Source of the DNA: Stappia stellulata DSM 5886
GTDB lineage: Bacteria; Pseudomonadota; Alphaproteobacteria; Rhizobiales; Stappiaceae
DNA length: 64,000 nt
NCBI RefSeq assembly: GCF_000423705.1
Contig: NZ_AUIM01000004.1
Coordinates: forward strand, 62,001-126,000
Direction: 5' to 3'
In this document: positions 26,605-36,197 of the stretch, piece by piece
How positions within the stretch are numbered: position 1 is the first letter of the stretch
Layout of the letters: every line of letters begins with the position of its first letter
Notes under the pieces: model-generated
What the model was told of the DNA's origin: nothing
The model's database searches: none
What the model saw: only the letters and a program-made list of their open reading frames with translations
Translations under genes and position numbers: made by a program

Positions 26605-26770
26605 GGCATTTCCCCCGTGTGTTTGACGGCATGATAGTCCCGGCCGAACGCCGATTGAAAGAGCGTCGAGACAGGAGAACGGTGCGTGTTGCGTCGCCAG
26701 CGCGCGGCGACTATTGTGCGCCACCCGGGCCTTCCGCCCGTCACCTGATCCACACTCCAAGAGGACCGTC

Positions 26771-27649
26771 ATGTTCAAGGGATCCATCCCCGCACTCGTC
26801 ACGCCGTTTCGCGATGGAGCGGTTGATGAGAAAGCGTACCAGGGGTTCGTGGATTGGCAGATCAAAGAGGGCAGCCACGGGCTCGTGCCTGTCGGCACCA
26901 CCGGTGAAAGCCCGACGCTCAGCCACGCCGAGCACAAGCGCGTGGTCGATCTGTGCATCGAGGCCGTCGGCGGACGCGTGCCGGTGATGGCCGGCGCCGG
27001 CTCCAACAACACCGTCGAGGCCATCGACTTCGCCACCTTCGCGCAGAAGGCCGGGGCGGACGCGCTGCTCGTCGTCACGCCGTATTACAACAAGCCGAAC
27101 CAGGCCGGGCTGAAGGCGCATTACCGGGCAATCGACAAGGAAGTCGATATCCCGATCTACATCTACAACATTCCAGGTCGCTCGGTGATCGACATGACGC
27201 CGGAGACGATGGCGGAGCTGTTTGCCACCTGCAAGAACATCAAGGGCGTGAAGGACGCGACCGCGAACATGTCGCGTGCGAGCCGTCAGCGCGAGGTCTG
27301 CGGCCCGGATTTCGTCCAGCTTTCGGGCGAGGACATCACCGCGCTCGGCTTCAACGCGCATGGCGGCACGGGCTGCATCTCGGTGACGGCGAATGTTGCG
27401 CCGCGCCTGTGTGCCCAGTTCCAGGAAGCGACCCTCGCCGGCGATTTCCGCGCGGCGCTCGACATTCAGGACCGGCTGGCGCCGCTGCACAACGCGCTGT
27501 TCATCGAACCGAACCCGACGGGCGTCAAATACGCGCTTTCGTTGATCGGCAAGCTGGACAACGAGTTGCGGCTGCCGCTCGTGCCTGTATCGGAGACAAC
27601 CCAGGCGGCGATCCGCGATGCGATGACGCACGCGGGCCTGCTCAACTGA
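26771..27649 (+). CDS. dapA: 4-hydroxy-tetrahydrodipicolinate synthase
   Basis: Condenses pyruvate with aspartate semialdehyde in the lysine/diaminopimelate pathway, which feeds peptidoglycan. A TIM barrel of 292 residues. The pyruvate-binding Lys is K161 (GVKDAT), the catalytic Tyr Y132 (IYNIPGR), and [10 protein letters not shown] carries the Thr pair. ATG 26771 has AAGAGG upstream. It is followed after 52 bp by smpB, a conserved neighbour in this order, with a GC-rich hairpin between them. Confidence 0.97.
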   Translation: MFKGSIPALVTPFRDGAVDEKAYQGFVDWQIKEGSHGLVPVGTTGESPTLSHAEHKRVVDLCIEAVGGRVPVMAGAGSNNTVEAIDFATFAQKAGADALLVVTPYYNKPNQAGLKAHYRAIDKEVDIPIYIYNIPGRSVIDMTPETMAELFATCKNIKGVKDATANMSRASRQREVCGPDFVQLSGEDITALGFNAHGGTGCISVTANVAPRLCAQFQEATLAGDFRAALDIQDRLAPLHNALFIEPNPTGVKYALSLIGKLDNELRLPLVPVSETTQAAIRDAMTHAGLLN

Positions 27650-27658
27650 ACAAGGACA

Positions 27659-27689
27659 GCACCGGCGCGGCCTGAAACCGCGCCGGCGC
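27659..27689 (+). terminator. GC-rich hairpin between dapA and smpB (attenuator or weak terminator)
   Basis: A 12-bp stem with one mismatch (27659-27670 with 27678-27689, core CCGGCGCGG/CCGCGCCGG) and a 7-nt loop. No T tract follows and the smpB start is only 12 bases beyond, so it more likely lowers read-through or stabilises mRNA ends than terminates fully. Confidence 0.45.
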
Positions 27690-27701
27690 TCGGGCATTAC
27701 C

Positions 27702-28181
27702 ATGGCCAAGAAGAAGGCGAACGAAGGCGGCCGCAAGATCGTTGCGGAAAACCGCAAGGCGCGCTTCAACTACGAGATCGAGGACACGCTCGAGGCCGGC
27801 ATCGTCTTGACCGGAACCGAAGTGAAGGCCTTGCGTCTCGGCAAGTCGAACATCGCGGAATCCTATGCCAGCAACGAGCGGGGGGAGTTGTGGCTGATCA
27901 ACTCCTATATCCCGGAGTACCTGCAGGCGAACCGCTTCAACCATGAGCCGCGCCGTCGCCGCAAGCTTCTTGTGCATGCGCGCGAACTCGCGCGCCTGTC
28001 CGCTGCCGTGCAAAAGGACGGCAAGACCATCGTCCCGCTGCGCCTCTACTTCAATGAAAAGGGAACGGCGAAGCTCGAACTGGCCCTGGCTCGCGGCAAG
28101 AAACTGCATGACAAGCGCGAGACCGAGAAGAAGCGCGACTGGGGCAGGGAAAAAGCAAGGCTGTTGAAAACAGCCGGATAA
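27702..28181 (+). CDS. smpB: SsrA-binding protein SmpB
   Basis: An RNA-binding partner of tmRNA in rescue of stalled ribosomes. 159 residues, the usual length. Motifs: [20 protein letters not shown] at the start, [27 protein letters not shown] and the basic C-terminal tail [15 protein letters not shown] needed for function on the ribosome. No tmRNA gene was found next to it; in Alphaproteobacteria the two-piece ssrA is often elsewhere. Confidence 0.97.
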   Translation: MAKKKANEGGRKIVAENRKARFNYEIEDTLEAGIVLTGTEVKALRLGKSNIAESYASNERGELWLINSYIPEYLQANRFNHEPRRRRKLLVHARELARLSAAVQKDGKTIVPLRLYFNEKGTAKLELALARGKKLHDKRETEKKRDWGREKARLLKTAG

Positions 28182-28205
28182 CCTTGGGGATCCACGGTGG
28201 CAAAG

Positions 28206-28297
28206 CCGTGAATATCCTGTGCGCTGCGTGTGGATTAAAGTTGATAAAGCTCTTTAAGAAGCTGTTCCAGCCTGTTGATTGAAGAGAATATTCACGG
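28206..28297. repeat. 10-bp perfect inverted repeat flanking an AT-rich 72-nt segment
   Basis: CCGTGAATAT (28206-28215) is repeated inverted as ATATTCACGG (28288-28297). The 72 nt between are AT-rich and hold an imperfect inner palindrome around AGCTCTTTAAGAAGCT. It lies between the convergent stops of smpB and the thioesterase gene and runs six bases into the latter. It could be a long-stemmed terminator, a small RNA, or an mRNA end structure. Also within it is TGTGGATTA, one base off a DnaA box. Confidence 0.45.
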
Positions 28298-28732
28298 GAC
28301 GCTGATCGACGCCAGGAGCGCGCGGCGTTCGCCGCTGATTTTCACCGGTCTACGGGTCTTTGCATCCACCTGCACATGCACGAAACGGCCCTGCGCGCAG
28401 GCGCTTTGTCCATCGTTTCGAAACAGGCCGATTTCGTAGGTCACGGAGCTGCCGCCAAGGCGCACGACCCTTAGGCCCGCATGCACCGTGTCTGGAAACA
28501 CCAGTTCCTCGAAGTAGCTGCATTGCGTCTCGACGACCAGGAACACCCGTTCCGACCAGCGCGGGTCGAGGGTGCCGCGCGAGATCAGCCAGCCGTTCAC
28601 GGCGGTGTCGAAGTAACTCAGATACTCGACGTTGTTGACGTGCCCATAGGTATCGACATCCATCCAGCGGGTCGGGATCTCGCGAAAGACCTGAAACCTG
28701 TCGCGCGAAAACGGCTCAAGGCGCTGGCTCAT
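28292..28732 (-). CDS. acyl-CoA thioesterase, 4-hydroxybenzoyl-CoA thioesterase (hotdog) family
   Basis: A 146-residue single-hotdog-fold enzyme that hydrolyses acyl-CoA thioesters. Key motif: RWMDVDTYGHVNNVEYLSYFD, with the catalytic Asp and HVNN typical of the YbgC/4HBT type; later ETQCSYFEELVFPD and GLFRNDGQSACAQGRFVHV. ATG 28732 has GGGGA six bases upstream. It is the last gene in the long minus-strand run, 38 bp after the alcohol dehydrogenase. The substrate cannot be assigned. Confidence 0.88.
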   Translation of the reverse strand: MSQRLEPFSRDRFQVFREIPTRWMDVDTYGHVNNVEYLSYFDTAVNGWLISRGTLDPRWSERVFLVVETQCSYFEELVFPDTVHAGLRVVRLGGSSVTYEIGLFRNDGQSACAQGRFVHVQVDAKTRRPVKISGERRALLASISVP

Positions 28733-28770
28733 GCATATCCCCGTTGGCTGGAAGACGGTCTCGCCGGATT

Positions 28771-29931
28771 TCAGTATGCGGCGCGATAGATTGCAAGCGC
28801 GTCGGCCTCGCGCAGCTCGCGCGGATTGTTGACCAGCAGGCGCGTCTGTTTCATCGCATCGCGCGCGAGCCCGGCAAGATCGTCCTCGCCGATCCCGACC
28901 GACCTGAGGCCCGCCGGCAATCCAAGCCTTGCGTTGAGCGCGCCGAGTTCCTCGGCAAAGCGTGCGGCGCAGTCCTGCACCCCCTCGCATCGGCCGAGTT
29001 GCGGAAACACGAGTGGCGCGATCTGCGCGTACTCCTTCGCCGCCTCCGGCGCGTTGAAGCGCAGGACATGCGGCAGCACCAGCGCATTCGACAGACCATG
29101 CGGCACATGAAAACGACCGCCGACCGGATAGGCGAGCGCATGGACGGCCGCGACCGGAGAATTGGCGAAGGCCTGACCCGCAAGCAGGGAGCCGAGCAGC
29201 ATGGCCGCGCGCGCGTCGAGGTTCGCACCGTCGGCGACCGCGGCTTCGATGTTGGCGCCAAGAAGCCGCAGGGCTTCTTCGGCGAGGGCGCGTGAGACGG
29301 GGTTGTTGTTGGGCGAGCGCGAGGCAAAGGCCTCGATCGCATGAACCATGGCATCGACGCCGGTTGCTGCCGTGACATGGGCGGGAAGGCCAAGGGTCAG
29401 CTCGGCATCGAGAACGGCAATGTCGGGAAGCAGAACCGGCGAGACCACGCCGCGCTTTTCATCGTCCTCGATTGTCACGATGGAAATCGGCGTCACTTCC
29501 GATCCGGTGCCGGCGGTCGTGGGCACAAGGGCGAGCGGCAGGCGAGGGCCCTTCGCATTGCCGACGCCCCAGGCATCGTCCAGCTCCTCGTCGCTTACGC
29601 AAAGAAGCGCGGCGAGCTTGGCGACGTCGAGCGATGAGCCGCCGCCGAAACCGAGCACGCCGGTTGCGGCAAAGTCCCGTCCGGCTTTCGCCGCCGCCAT
29701 CACCACCGCACGAGGGGGATCGGCGACGACCTCGGCGAACACCCGGGTTTCGACGCCGGCGGCGTTGAGGCCGGCAAGCGGGGCGTCGAGCAGACCGGCA
29801 GCGATCAGGCCTGCGTCGGAGATCACCAGAACGCGCTTGCCGAGAACGTTTGCATGCCCCGCGAGATCGCGCGCCGCGCCGGTTTCGAACACGATCCTGG
29901 GAGTGGTGTTGAACTGGAACGGGGGGATCAT
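28771..29931 (-). CDS. iron-containing (group III) alcohol dehydrogenase
   Basis: A 386-residue NAD(P)-dependent dehydrogenase. N-terminal nucleotide-binding part with GFGGGSSLDVAK and PTTAGTGSEVTP. C-terminal metal site with GVDAMVHAIEAF, HALAYPVGGRFHVPHG (signature His residues) and LPHVLRFN, consistent with Asp-His-His-His iron ligation. ATG 29931 is 28 bp from the parC stop. The substrate is unknown; relatives act on butanol, lactaldehyde, maleylacetate or similar compounds. Confidence 0.92.
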   Translation of the reverse strand: MIPPFQFNTTPRIVFETGAARDLAGHANVLGKRVLVISDAGLIAAGLLDAPLAGLNAAGVETRVFAEVVADPPRAVVMAAAKAGRDFAATGVLGFGGGSSLDVAKLAALLCVSDEELDDAWGVGNAKGPRLPLALVPTTAGTGSEVTPISIVTIEDDEKRGVVSPVLLPDIAVLDAELTLGLPAHVTAATGVDAMVHAIEAFASRSPNNNPVSRALAEEALRLLGANIEAAVADGANLDARAAMLLGSLLAGQAFANSPVAAVHALAYPVGGRFHVPHGLSNALVLPHVLRFNAPEAAKEYAQIAPLVFPQLGRCEGVQDCAARFAEELGALNARLGLPAGLRSVGIGEDDLAGLARDAMKQTRLLVNNPRELREADALAIYRAAY

Positions 29932-29959
29932 CAGGCTGTCCTCATTTTCGGGCCGCGCC

Positions 29960-32209
29960 CTACAGCGTCCGCCGCCCGAAGTTGTTCGACCGCGGAAAGC
30001 CGTTCGGCGGCAGGCGACCGGCCTGGGCGCGGTCGCCGCGCCAGTCGGTCAGTTCCTCAAGCGTTCGGTTGAAGCTGCGCCCGGAGCTGTCGACCCAGCC
30101 AAGGCCATCCGCCCCGTTGAACACGACCGCATCCGAGACGCCGCCGTCGCGATAGCGCTGCAGCCGCACGCCGCGCCCGCGGCTCATCTCCGGCACTTGC
30201 GCCAGCGGGAAAACGAGCAGCTTGCGGTTTCGCCCGATGATCGCGACATGATCGCCCGTCGCGGCGACACAAAGCTTCGCTTCGCCGGGCGTCGTGACGT
30301 TGAGCACCTGCTTGCCCTTGCGGGTGTTGGCGATGACATCGGCTTCATTGACGACAAAACCGCGCGCCTCCGTGGAGACGAGCAGAAGCTTGCGGTCGCC
30401 CCTCGACACGAAGACGTCCACCACGTCGTGGCCCTCGTCCATGTCGACCATAAGCCGGAACGGCTCGCCATGACCGCGCCCGCCGGGAAGCTTGTCGGCG
30501 GCGAGGGTGAAGAACTTGCCGCCGGTGGTGAAGACCAAGAGCTTGTCCGTCGTCTCCGCGTGGATATGCAATTTCAGCGCATCGTCCTGCTTGAACGACA
30601 GGGAGGAGAGGTCGTTCTGGTGGCCCTTGAGGGCACGCACCCAGCCCTTTTCCGACACGATGACGGTGATCGGTTCCTTTTCGATCATCGCCTGATGGAT
30701 GTCGGTGACATCGATGTCGATTGCATCGCCGAAAGTTGTGCGGCGCTTGCCGAGCGCGGTTTCAGGGCCGTAGACCTTCGCCAGTTCCGCGATCTGCTTG
30801 CCGATCCGCGTCCATTGCCGGGTGTCCGACCCGAGCAGCGTCAGCAATTGCTCGCGCTCTGCGGTGAGCTTGTCGTGCTCCTTGCGGATCTCGATTTCCT
30901 CGAGCTTGCGCAAGGCGCGCAGGCGCATGTTGAGGACCGCTTCGGCCTGAACGTCGCTGAGCTCGAAGGCGGCGCGCAGGGACGCCTTGGCGTCATCCTC
31001 CTCGCGGATGATGCGGATCACCTCGTCGAGGTTCAGATAGGCGATCAGGTAGCCGCCAAGCACTTCCAGCCGGTGCTCGATCTGGCCGAGCCGGTGGTTC
31101 GTGCGGCGCACCAGCACGTCCTTGCGATGGTCGAGCCATTCGCGCAGAACCTGTCGGAGTCCCATGACCATGGGAACGCGCCCGCCCGACAGCACGTTCA
31201 TGTTCAGCGAAAACCGGTTTTCCAGATCCGTCAGCTTGAACAGCGATTCCATCAAGAGCGAGGCGTCGACATTCTTGCTGCGCGGCACCAGCACGAGACG
31301 CACGTCCTCGGCGGATTCGTCGCGCACGTCGTCGAGGAGCGGCAGCTTGCGCGCTTGCAGCAGTTCGGCGACCTTCTCGATCAGCCGGGATTTCTGCACC
31401 TGATAGGGGATCTCCGTGACCACCACCTGCCAGGTGCCGCGCCCAAGATCCTCGACCTCCCAGCGGGCCCGCACGCGAAAGCCGCCACGTCCTGTCTCAT
31501 AGGCTTCCAGGAACGCCGGGTCATTGCGCACCAGCACGCCGCCGGTCGGGAAATCCGGTCCCTGAACGTGTGTGAGGAGCTCCTGCGTGGAGGCATCGGG
31601 GGTCTTGATCAGAAGCTGCGCGGCCGCGCAGAGTTCGCCAATGTTGTGCGGCGGGATCGAGGTCGCCATCCCCACCGCGATGCCGGCGGCGCCATTGGCC
31701 AAAAGGTTCGGAAAACCGCCCGGCAGAACCACGGGTTCGCGGTCGAGACCGTCGTAGGTCTCGCGAAAGTCGACCGCGTCCTCGTCCAGTCCGTCGAGCG
31801 TGCGCATGGCGATGTCGGTCAGCCGCGCTTCGGTGTAACGCATGGCGGCCGCGCTATCGCCGTCGATGTTGCCGAAGTTGCCCTGGCCGTCGACCATCGG
31901 GTAGCGAACGGCGAAATCCTGCGCCAGCCGGACCAAGGCGTCATAGATCGCCTGGTCGCCGTGCGGGTGGTATTTACCCATCACGTCGCCGACCACGCGG
32001 GCGCATTTCTTGAAGCCCGCGTTCGGGTCGAGCTTCAGCAGGCGCATGGCATAGAGCAGCCGGCGGTGGACCGGTTTCAGCCCGTCGCGCACGTCCGGAA
32101 GGGCCCGGTGGGTGATCGTCGAAAGCGCGTAGGCGAGATAGCGCTCCTCGAGCGCGTCGCGCAGATTGATCGGCTCAATGCCGCCAGGCGGAATCAGGTC
32201 TTTTCCCAT
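29960..32209 (-). CDS. parC: DNA topoisomerase IV subunit A
   Basis: The DNA breaking-rejoining subunit of topoisomerase IV, which decatenates daughter chromosomes with ParE. 749 residues. The catalytic Tyr is Y125 ([11 protein letters not shown]), with [13 protein letters not shown] and [13 protein letters not shown] typical of the winged-helix region and [10 protein letters not shown] downstream. The C-terminal beta-pinwheel has degenerate blades, shorter than GyrA, which supports ParC over GyrA. ATG 32209; 73 bp after recO, a conserved neighbour order in Rhizobiales. Confidence 0.95.
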   Translation of the reverse strand: MGKDLIPPGGIEPINLRDALEERYLAYALSTITHRALPDVRDGLKPVHRRLLYAMRLLKLDPNAGFKKCARVVGDVMGKYHPHGDQAIYDALVRLAQDFAVRYPMVDGQGNFGNIDGDSAAAMRYTEARLTDIAMRTLDGLDEDAVDFRETYDGLDREPVVLPGGFPNLLANGAAGIAVGMATSIPPHNIGELCAAAQLLIKTPDASTQELLTHVQGPDFPTGGVLVRNDPAFLEAYETGRGGFRVRARWEVEDLGRGTWQVVVTEIPYQVQKSRLIEKVAELLQARKLPLLDDVRDESAEDVRLVLVPRSKNVDASLLMESLFKLTDLENRFSLNMNVLSGGRVPMVMGLRQVLREWLDHRKDVLVRRTNHRLGQIEHRLEVLGGYLIAYLNLDEVIRIIREEDDAKASLRAAFELSDVQAEAVLNMRLRALRKLEEIEIRKEHDKLTAEREQLLTLLGSDTRQWTRIGKQIAELAKVYGPETALGKRRTTFGDAIDIDVTDIHQAMIEKEPITVIVSEKGWVRALKGHQNDLSSLSFKQDDALKLHIHAETTDKLLVFTTGGKFFTLAADKLPGGRGHGEPFRLMVDMDEGHDVVDVFVSRGDRKLLLVSTEARGFVVNEADVIANTRKGKQVLNVTTPGEAKLCVAATGDHVAIIGRNRKLLVFPLAQVPEMSRGRGVRLQRYRDGGVSDAVVFNGADGLGWVDSSGRSFNRTLEELTDWRGDRAQAGRLPPNGFPRSNNFGRRTL

Positions 32210-32282
32210 ACGCCTTGGCTACAGCCATTCACCGAATCGCGCAACGCATTGCCGGCGGTTAAGCGAGGCAAACCGGCGCTTT

Positions 32283-33038
32283 TCAGCTCTCGGCGGTCGC
32301 GCGGCGCACCGCTTCGATAAAGCCGTCGCGCGCCGGGGACACCGGTACGCCGCGCGGGGCGTAGACATGCCGGTCGAGGAAGTAGCCGGTCAGGCGAAAT
32401 GCATCGGCCAGCGACTGGGGATCGACCTCGGATCCGGGCGTGGCGACCTCCGGGTTGTCCCGGGCCCGCAGAAAGGCCGGAAGAGGTAAAAGCCTGTCGG
32501 CATAGGGCGCGCCGGCGATGCTGCAAACCGCGCGGCCGGACTTCGGCGACACATAGATCAGGTCGCTGCGCTGTCCCGTCGCGGCGCATTCGGCGAGGTC
32601 GAGACCGAAGCCGAGCTCGGCGAGCACCTGAAGTTCGAAATGCACCATCAGCGGGCCGGCGATGGCCGGTGTCCCCAGATGGTTCAGGATCGCCGTCAGC
32701 CCGGCATGCAGCTGGGGGTGGGGATCGCGCTCGGGCAGGAGATGCAGGAGCGCCGCCAGCGCCTGGATCCCGTAGACGCCGCTCGCCGCGCTCATCAGGT
32801 CGGCGGCACGCTGCGTCACGGGTTCGACGGCAAAGGTGCCCAGATGATTGTCGATCCGCGCGCGCCACACCAGGTCGACCGTATTGCCCGGCTGGAGCGC
32901 CGCCTGCATCTTGCGGCTGCGACCGCCGCGCACCAGTCCCATGTGCCGCCCGCGTCCGCGCGTCATGACCTCGAGGATGACGCTCGATTCCCCGTGACGC
33001 CGGGTGGCGAGGATGATGCCGTCGTCACTCCATTCCAT
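32283..33038 (-). CDS. recO: DNA repair protein RecO
   Basis: A recombination mediator that with RecR loads RecA onto SSB-coated single strands. 251 residues: an OB-fold N-terminus ([40 protein letters not shown]), then the helical middle with [14 protein letters not shown] and [21 protein letters not shown]. The zinc-finger positions of other RecO proteins are only partly kept (CAATG, VCSIAG). ATG 33038; 33 bp after era. Confidence 0.95.
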   Translation of the reverse strand: MEWSDDGIILATRRHGESSVILEVMTRGRGRHMGLVRGGRSRKMQAALQPGNTVDLVWRARIDNHLGTFAVEPVTQRAADLMSAASGVYGIQALAALLHLLPERDPHPQLHAGLTAILNHLGTPAIAGPLMVHFELQVLAELGFGLDLAECAATGQRSDLIYVSPKSGRAVCSIAGAPYADRLLPLPAFLRARDNPEVATPGSEVDPQSLADAFRLTGYFLDRHVYAPRGVPVSPARDGFIEAVRRATAES

Positions 33039-33071
33039 GGTCGCTCGCCGTTCCGCTCCGTGCGCCAGACG

Positions 33072-34034
33072 TCAGCGCGGGAACTCCAGCCCCATCTCGC
33101 GGTAGCGCTCGGGATCGTCGGCCCAGTTTCCCCGAACCTTGACGAAGAGGAAGAGATGCACCGGGCAGCCGAGCACCTCGGCGATCTCTCCGCGCGCGGT
33201 CTGCGAGATCGCCTTGATCGTGCGCCCGCCCTGGCCGAGCACGATCATTTTCTGGCTGTCCCGCTCGACATAGATCGTCTGCTCGATGCGCACCGAGCCG
33301 TCCTTGCGTTCCTGCCAGCTCTCGGTTTCCACCGTCGACATGTAGGGCAGCTCCTGGTGAAGCCGCAGGAACAGTTTTTCGCGGGTGATTTCGGCCGCGA
33401 GCATGCGCATCGGCAGGTCCGATGCCTGGTCTTCCGGGTAGAGCCATGGGCTTGGCGGCACGGCGGCGGCCAGATGGTCCATCAGCTTGTCGAGGCCGAA
33501 CCCCTTGGACGCCGACACCATGAAGGTCTCGTCGAAGGCAACGCGCTCGTTGGCCTTTTGGGCAAGGTCGAGCAAGTGATCGCGCTTGGTGATGTCGATC
33601 TTGTTGAGAACCAGCACCTTCGGCAGTTTCACATCCGCCAGCCGGTCGAGAATGGCCTCGGCGCGCTCGTCGATGCCTTTCTTGGAATCGATGAGCAGGA
33701 CCACGATATCCGCTTCCCGCGCGCCGCCCCAGGCCGTGTCCACCATCGCGCGTTCCAGCCGTCGGGTCGGCCGGAAGATGCCCGGCGTGTCGACGAAGAT
33801 GATCTGGGAGGCGTCCTGCATGGCGATGCCGCGCACAAGCGTGCGTGTCGTTTGCACCTTGTGCGTGACGATGGAGACCTTCACCCCGACGAGGGCATTG
33901 AGCAGCGTCGATTTCCCGGCGTTCGGCGCCCCGATCAGCGCGACGAAGCCCGCCCGCGTCTCGGACGCGGCGATCGCTTCGGGCTCATTCGGTTCACCGG
34001 CCGGGCCGGCGGTCTCGTCTGGCGTGTCGTTCAC
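33072..34034 (-). CDS. era: GTPase Era
   Basis: An essential GTPase for 16S rRNA maturation and 30S assembly. 320 residues from GTG 34034, which overlaps the rnc stop by four bases (GTGA); a further GTG at 34055 is possible. The N-terminus has an acidic extension of about 30 residues before the G domain: GAPNAGKST (G1), DTPGIF (G3), NKID (G4), SASKG (G5). The C-terminal KH domain carries VIVLGQGGRTIKAI-like residues (KMIVLGQGGRTIK) and binds the 3' end of 16S rRNA. Coupled to rnc, as in most bacteria. Confidence 0.96.
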   Translation of the reverse strand: MNDTPDETAGPAGEPNEPEAIAASETRAGFVALIGAPNAGKSTLLNALVGVKVSIVTHKVQTTRTLVRGIAMQDASQIIFVDTPGIFRPTRRLERAMVDTAWGGAREADIVVLLIDSKKGIDERAEAILDRLADVKLPKVLVLNKIDITKRDHLLDLAQKANERVAFDETFMVSASKGFGLDKLMDHLAAAVPPSPWLYPEDQASDLPMRMLAAEITREKLFLRLHQELPYMSTVETESWQERKDGSVRIEQTIYVERDSQKMIVLGQGGRTIKAISQTARGEIAEVLGCPVHLFLFVKVRGNWADDPERYREMGLEFPR

Positions 34035-34750
34035 GTGGGTTCTGTCTCCGTCCACAGGCCTTCACGCACGAGCGCGGCTTCGGCTGCGCGCTGCTCGGCA
34101 AGGCGTTTCGATCCGCCGGTCCCGAAGGCCGGCTCCGTATCGTCAATGTCGACGCGCACGGTAAAGCGCGGCGCGTGATCCGGACCGCTCCGGTCCGTCA
34201 TTGTGTAGCGTGGCGCGGTCTTTCCGCGCCCTTGCGCCCATTCCTGCAGCATGGTCTTGGGATCGCGCAGCGGACCGCTGTAATTGGTCATGCGCGGTCC
34301 CCAATGCCGCTCGATGAGAGTTTGCGCCGCTGCGAGGCCGGCGTCCAGATAGATCGCCGCGATCACGGCCTCGCAGACATCGGCGAGGATTGCGGTTTTC
34401 TTGCGTCCACCGGTCTGGGCCTCGCTGTCGCCGAAGACGATGGCCTCGCCCACTTCGAGATCGCGGGCGACATCCGCACAGGTCTCGCGGCGCACAAGCT
34501 GGTTGAGCCGGCGGGCAAGCTCGCCTTCCTCGGCCTGGGGAAAGCTGTGATGCAGCATGGTGGCCACCGCCAGCCCGAGAACCCGGTCGCCAAGGAATTC
34601 AAGCCGCTGGTAGCTCGTCCCGGCGTCGCCCCTGGCCGTGGCGCTGCCGTGGGTGAGGGCGCGCGTCAGGAGCGACCGGTCGGAAAACGTGTGGCCGAGG
34701 CGGGCTTCCAGGGTTTTTTCGGCGCTGCGCTGCGCTGTGTTGGCGTTCAT
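34031..34750 (-). CDS. rnc: ribonuclease III
   Basis: A double-strand-specific endonuclease that processes rRNA precursors and regulatory RNAs. 239 residues. RIII signature RLEFLGDRVLGLAVA with the metal-binding Glu and Asp, and the second acidic pair in ADVCEAVIAAIYLD. C-terminal double-stranded RNA-binding domain (PKTMLQEWAQGRGKTAPRY, GGSKRLAEQRAAEAAL). ATG 34750 is chosen; the open frame extends upstream into unlike sequence. 31 bp after lepB. Confidence 0.96.
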   Translation of the reverse strand: MNANTAQRSAEKTLEARLGHTFSDRSLLTRALTHGSATARGDAGTSYQRLEFLGDRVLGLAVATMLHHSFPQAEEGELARRLNQLVRRETCADVARDLEVGEAIVFGDSEAQTGGRKKTAILADVCEAVIAAIYLDAGLAAAQTLIERHWGPRMTNYSGPLRDPKTMLQEWAQGRGKTAPRYTMTDRSGPDHAPRFTVRVDIDDTEPAFGTGGSKRLAEQRAAEAALVREGLWTETEPT

Positions 34751-34781
34751 CGATACGGTGTCCGCGCGGTGGGGCGACCGG

Positions 34782-35534
34782 TCACAGCGTCCGGAACAGG
34801 CGGCTGAACCGCACTGTCCAGGGCCATTTCCAGAACATCCAGGCCGACGCCTCCTCGTCGACGGAGAAGAACAGGATTTCGGCGCGGCCGACGAAATTCT
34901 CGAACGGGACATAACCGACCGCCGAAAGCACGCGGCTGTCGGTGGAATTGTCGCGGTTGTCACCCATCATGAAATAGTGCCCCGGCGGCACCTTGTAGAC
35001 GCGGGTGTTGTCCCAGGTCCCGCGCATGGTGAGATCGAGCGTGTCGTAGGTGACGCCGTTCGGCAGGGTCTCGCGGAAGCGGGGCACGCGCCGCACGCTG
35101 CCGAAGGAATCGGTGGCGATGAAATCGTCGATGCGGGTGCGTTCCACGGCGGTGCCGTTGATGTGCAACACGCCGTCGATCATCTGGATCTCGTCGCCGG
35201 GCAGGCCGATCACGCGTTTGATGTAGTCGGTGGCATTGTCACGCGGGAGCTTGAACACCGCGACATCGCCACGCTTGGGCTCTTCGGCCCAGATCCGGCC
35301 CTCGATCGGGATCAGCCCGTAGGGAAACGAATATTGCGAATAGCCGTAGCTGTATTTCGAGACGAACAGGTAGTCGCCGATCAGCAGCGTGTCCATCATC
35401 GAACCCGAGGGGATGTTGAAAGGCTGAAACAGCAGCGTTCGCACGATCAGCGCGAGCGCAAGCGCCTGCACAAGCACCTTGGTGGTCTCGTAGATTCCAC
35501 CGTCTTTGCTTTTCTTGTCTTCAGACACGCTCAT
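34782..35534 (-). CDS. lepB: signal peptidase I
   Basis: An inner-membrane serine protease that removes Sec and Tat signal peptides. 250 residues with a single N-terminal anchor (about 19-36, VLVQALALALIVRTLLF). Box B holds the catalytic Ser (PSGSMMDTLLIGDYLFV), box D the catalytic Lys (DYIKRVIGLPGD) and box E the GDNRDNSTDSR motif. Start ATG 35534. A 7-bp palindrome lies 24 bp upstream, in the 222-bp gap after acpS. Confidence 0.97.
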   Translation of the reverse strand: MSVSEDKKSKDGGIYETTKVLVQALALALIVRTLLFQPFNIPSGSMMDTLLIGDYLFVSKYSYGYSQYSFPYGLIPIEGRIWAEEPKRGDVAVFKLPRDNATDYIKRVIGLPGDEIQMIDGVLHINGTAVERTRIDDFIATDSFGSVRRVPRFRETLPNGVTYDTLDLTMRGTWDNTRVYKVPPGHYFMMGDNRDNSTDSRVLSAVGYVPFENFVGRAEILFFSVDEEASAWMFWKWPWTVRFSRLFRTL

Positions 35535-35557
35535 TTGATCCTTCGCGACTTGAACGC

Positions 35558-35574
35558 ATATCGGCCGCCGATAT
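35558..35574. promoter_or_regulatory. palindrome upstream of lepB
   Basis: ATATCGG-CCG-CCGATAT, a perfect 7-bp inverted repeat with a 3-nt centre, 24-40 bases before the lepB start in a 222-bp non-coding gap. It could be an operator or a leader hairpin. No regulator is suggested by context. Confidence 0.3.
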
Positions 35575-35756
35575 CCACCGGCTCATGGGGCGGCCGGCCA
35601 GGAAAGACGCGCCACTGTGTGCCGCCGCACGGGCGTGCATCGTTTCGACGGTAACGTCTTGCGCGCACGCGTGAGGAGGTGAGACCGCGTGTGCATCTTG
35701 GCTTGTACCGGCTCGCTTTCGCCGGCGCAATGCAAAGCCGCGCGCGCCGCATCGCC

Positions 35757-36194
35757 TCAGCGGTCGTTCGTGGCCGGCGAAAGCGCCTGCGGCCAGTCGG
35801 CCGGCCATGCGGTGATTACCACGAAGGCCTGCGCCAGCGGTTCGTCGTCCGTGATCGTCAGGTCGATGCGCGGATGAAAGCCGTCCGGCACAAGTCTCGC
35901 CAGTCGGCATTCCGCCGAACCGGTGAGCTGCATTGTCGGCTTGCCGGACGGCAGGTTCACAACGCCCATTTCCCGCCAGGCCACCCCCATGCGAATGCCC
36001 GTACCGAGGGCCTTCGAGCAGGCTTCCTTGGCCGCGAACCGCTTGGCATAGGAGGCGGCGCGCAAGCGGCGACGGTCGGAGCGCCGCCGTTCCTCCTCGG
36101 TGAAGACGCGCATGACGAAGCGTTCGCCGAACCGTTCCAGCGTCTTTTCGATCCGTCGAATGTCGATCAGGTCAGATCCGATGCCGACGATCAT
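35757..36194 (-). CDS. acpS: holo-[acyl-carrier-protein] synthase
   Basis: Transfers 4'-phosphopantetheine from CoA to acyl carrier protein for lipid synthesis. 145 residues. The family start is [13 protein letters not shown] (metal-binding Asp), then FTEEERR and [19 protein letters not shown], with the Glu and Lys of the active site, and PTMQLTG. The C-terminal tail after VVITAW is slightly longer than usual. ATG 36194 is three bases after the pdxJ stop. Confidence 0.95.
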   Translation of the reverse strand: MIVGIGSDLIDIRRIEKTLERFGERFVMRVFTEEERRRSDRRRLRAASYAKRFAAKEACSKALGTGIRMGVAWREMGVVNLPSGKPTMQLTGSAECRLARLVPDGFHPRIDLTITDDEPLAQAFVVITAWPADWPQALSPATNDR

Positions 36195-36197
36195 GGA

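Noticed and set aside
28182-28291. tmRNA (ssrA) beside smpB
   Set aside because: The segment is too short and has no tRNA-like acceptor ends or tag reading frame; only an inverted repeat is present.
28200-28300. chromosome origin suggested by AT-rich DNA and a near DnaA box
   Set aside because: Only one imperfect box and no origin-type neighbours such as dnaA or hemE.
29348-32320. 990-codon plus-strand frame over parC and the alcohol dehydrogenase
   Set aside because: Shadow of two well-recognised minus-strand genes.
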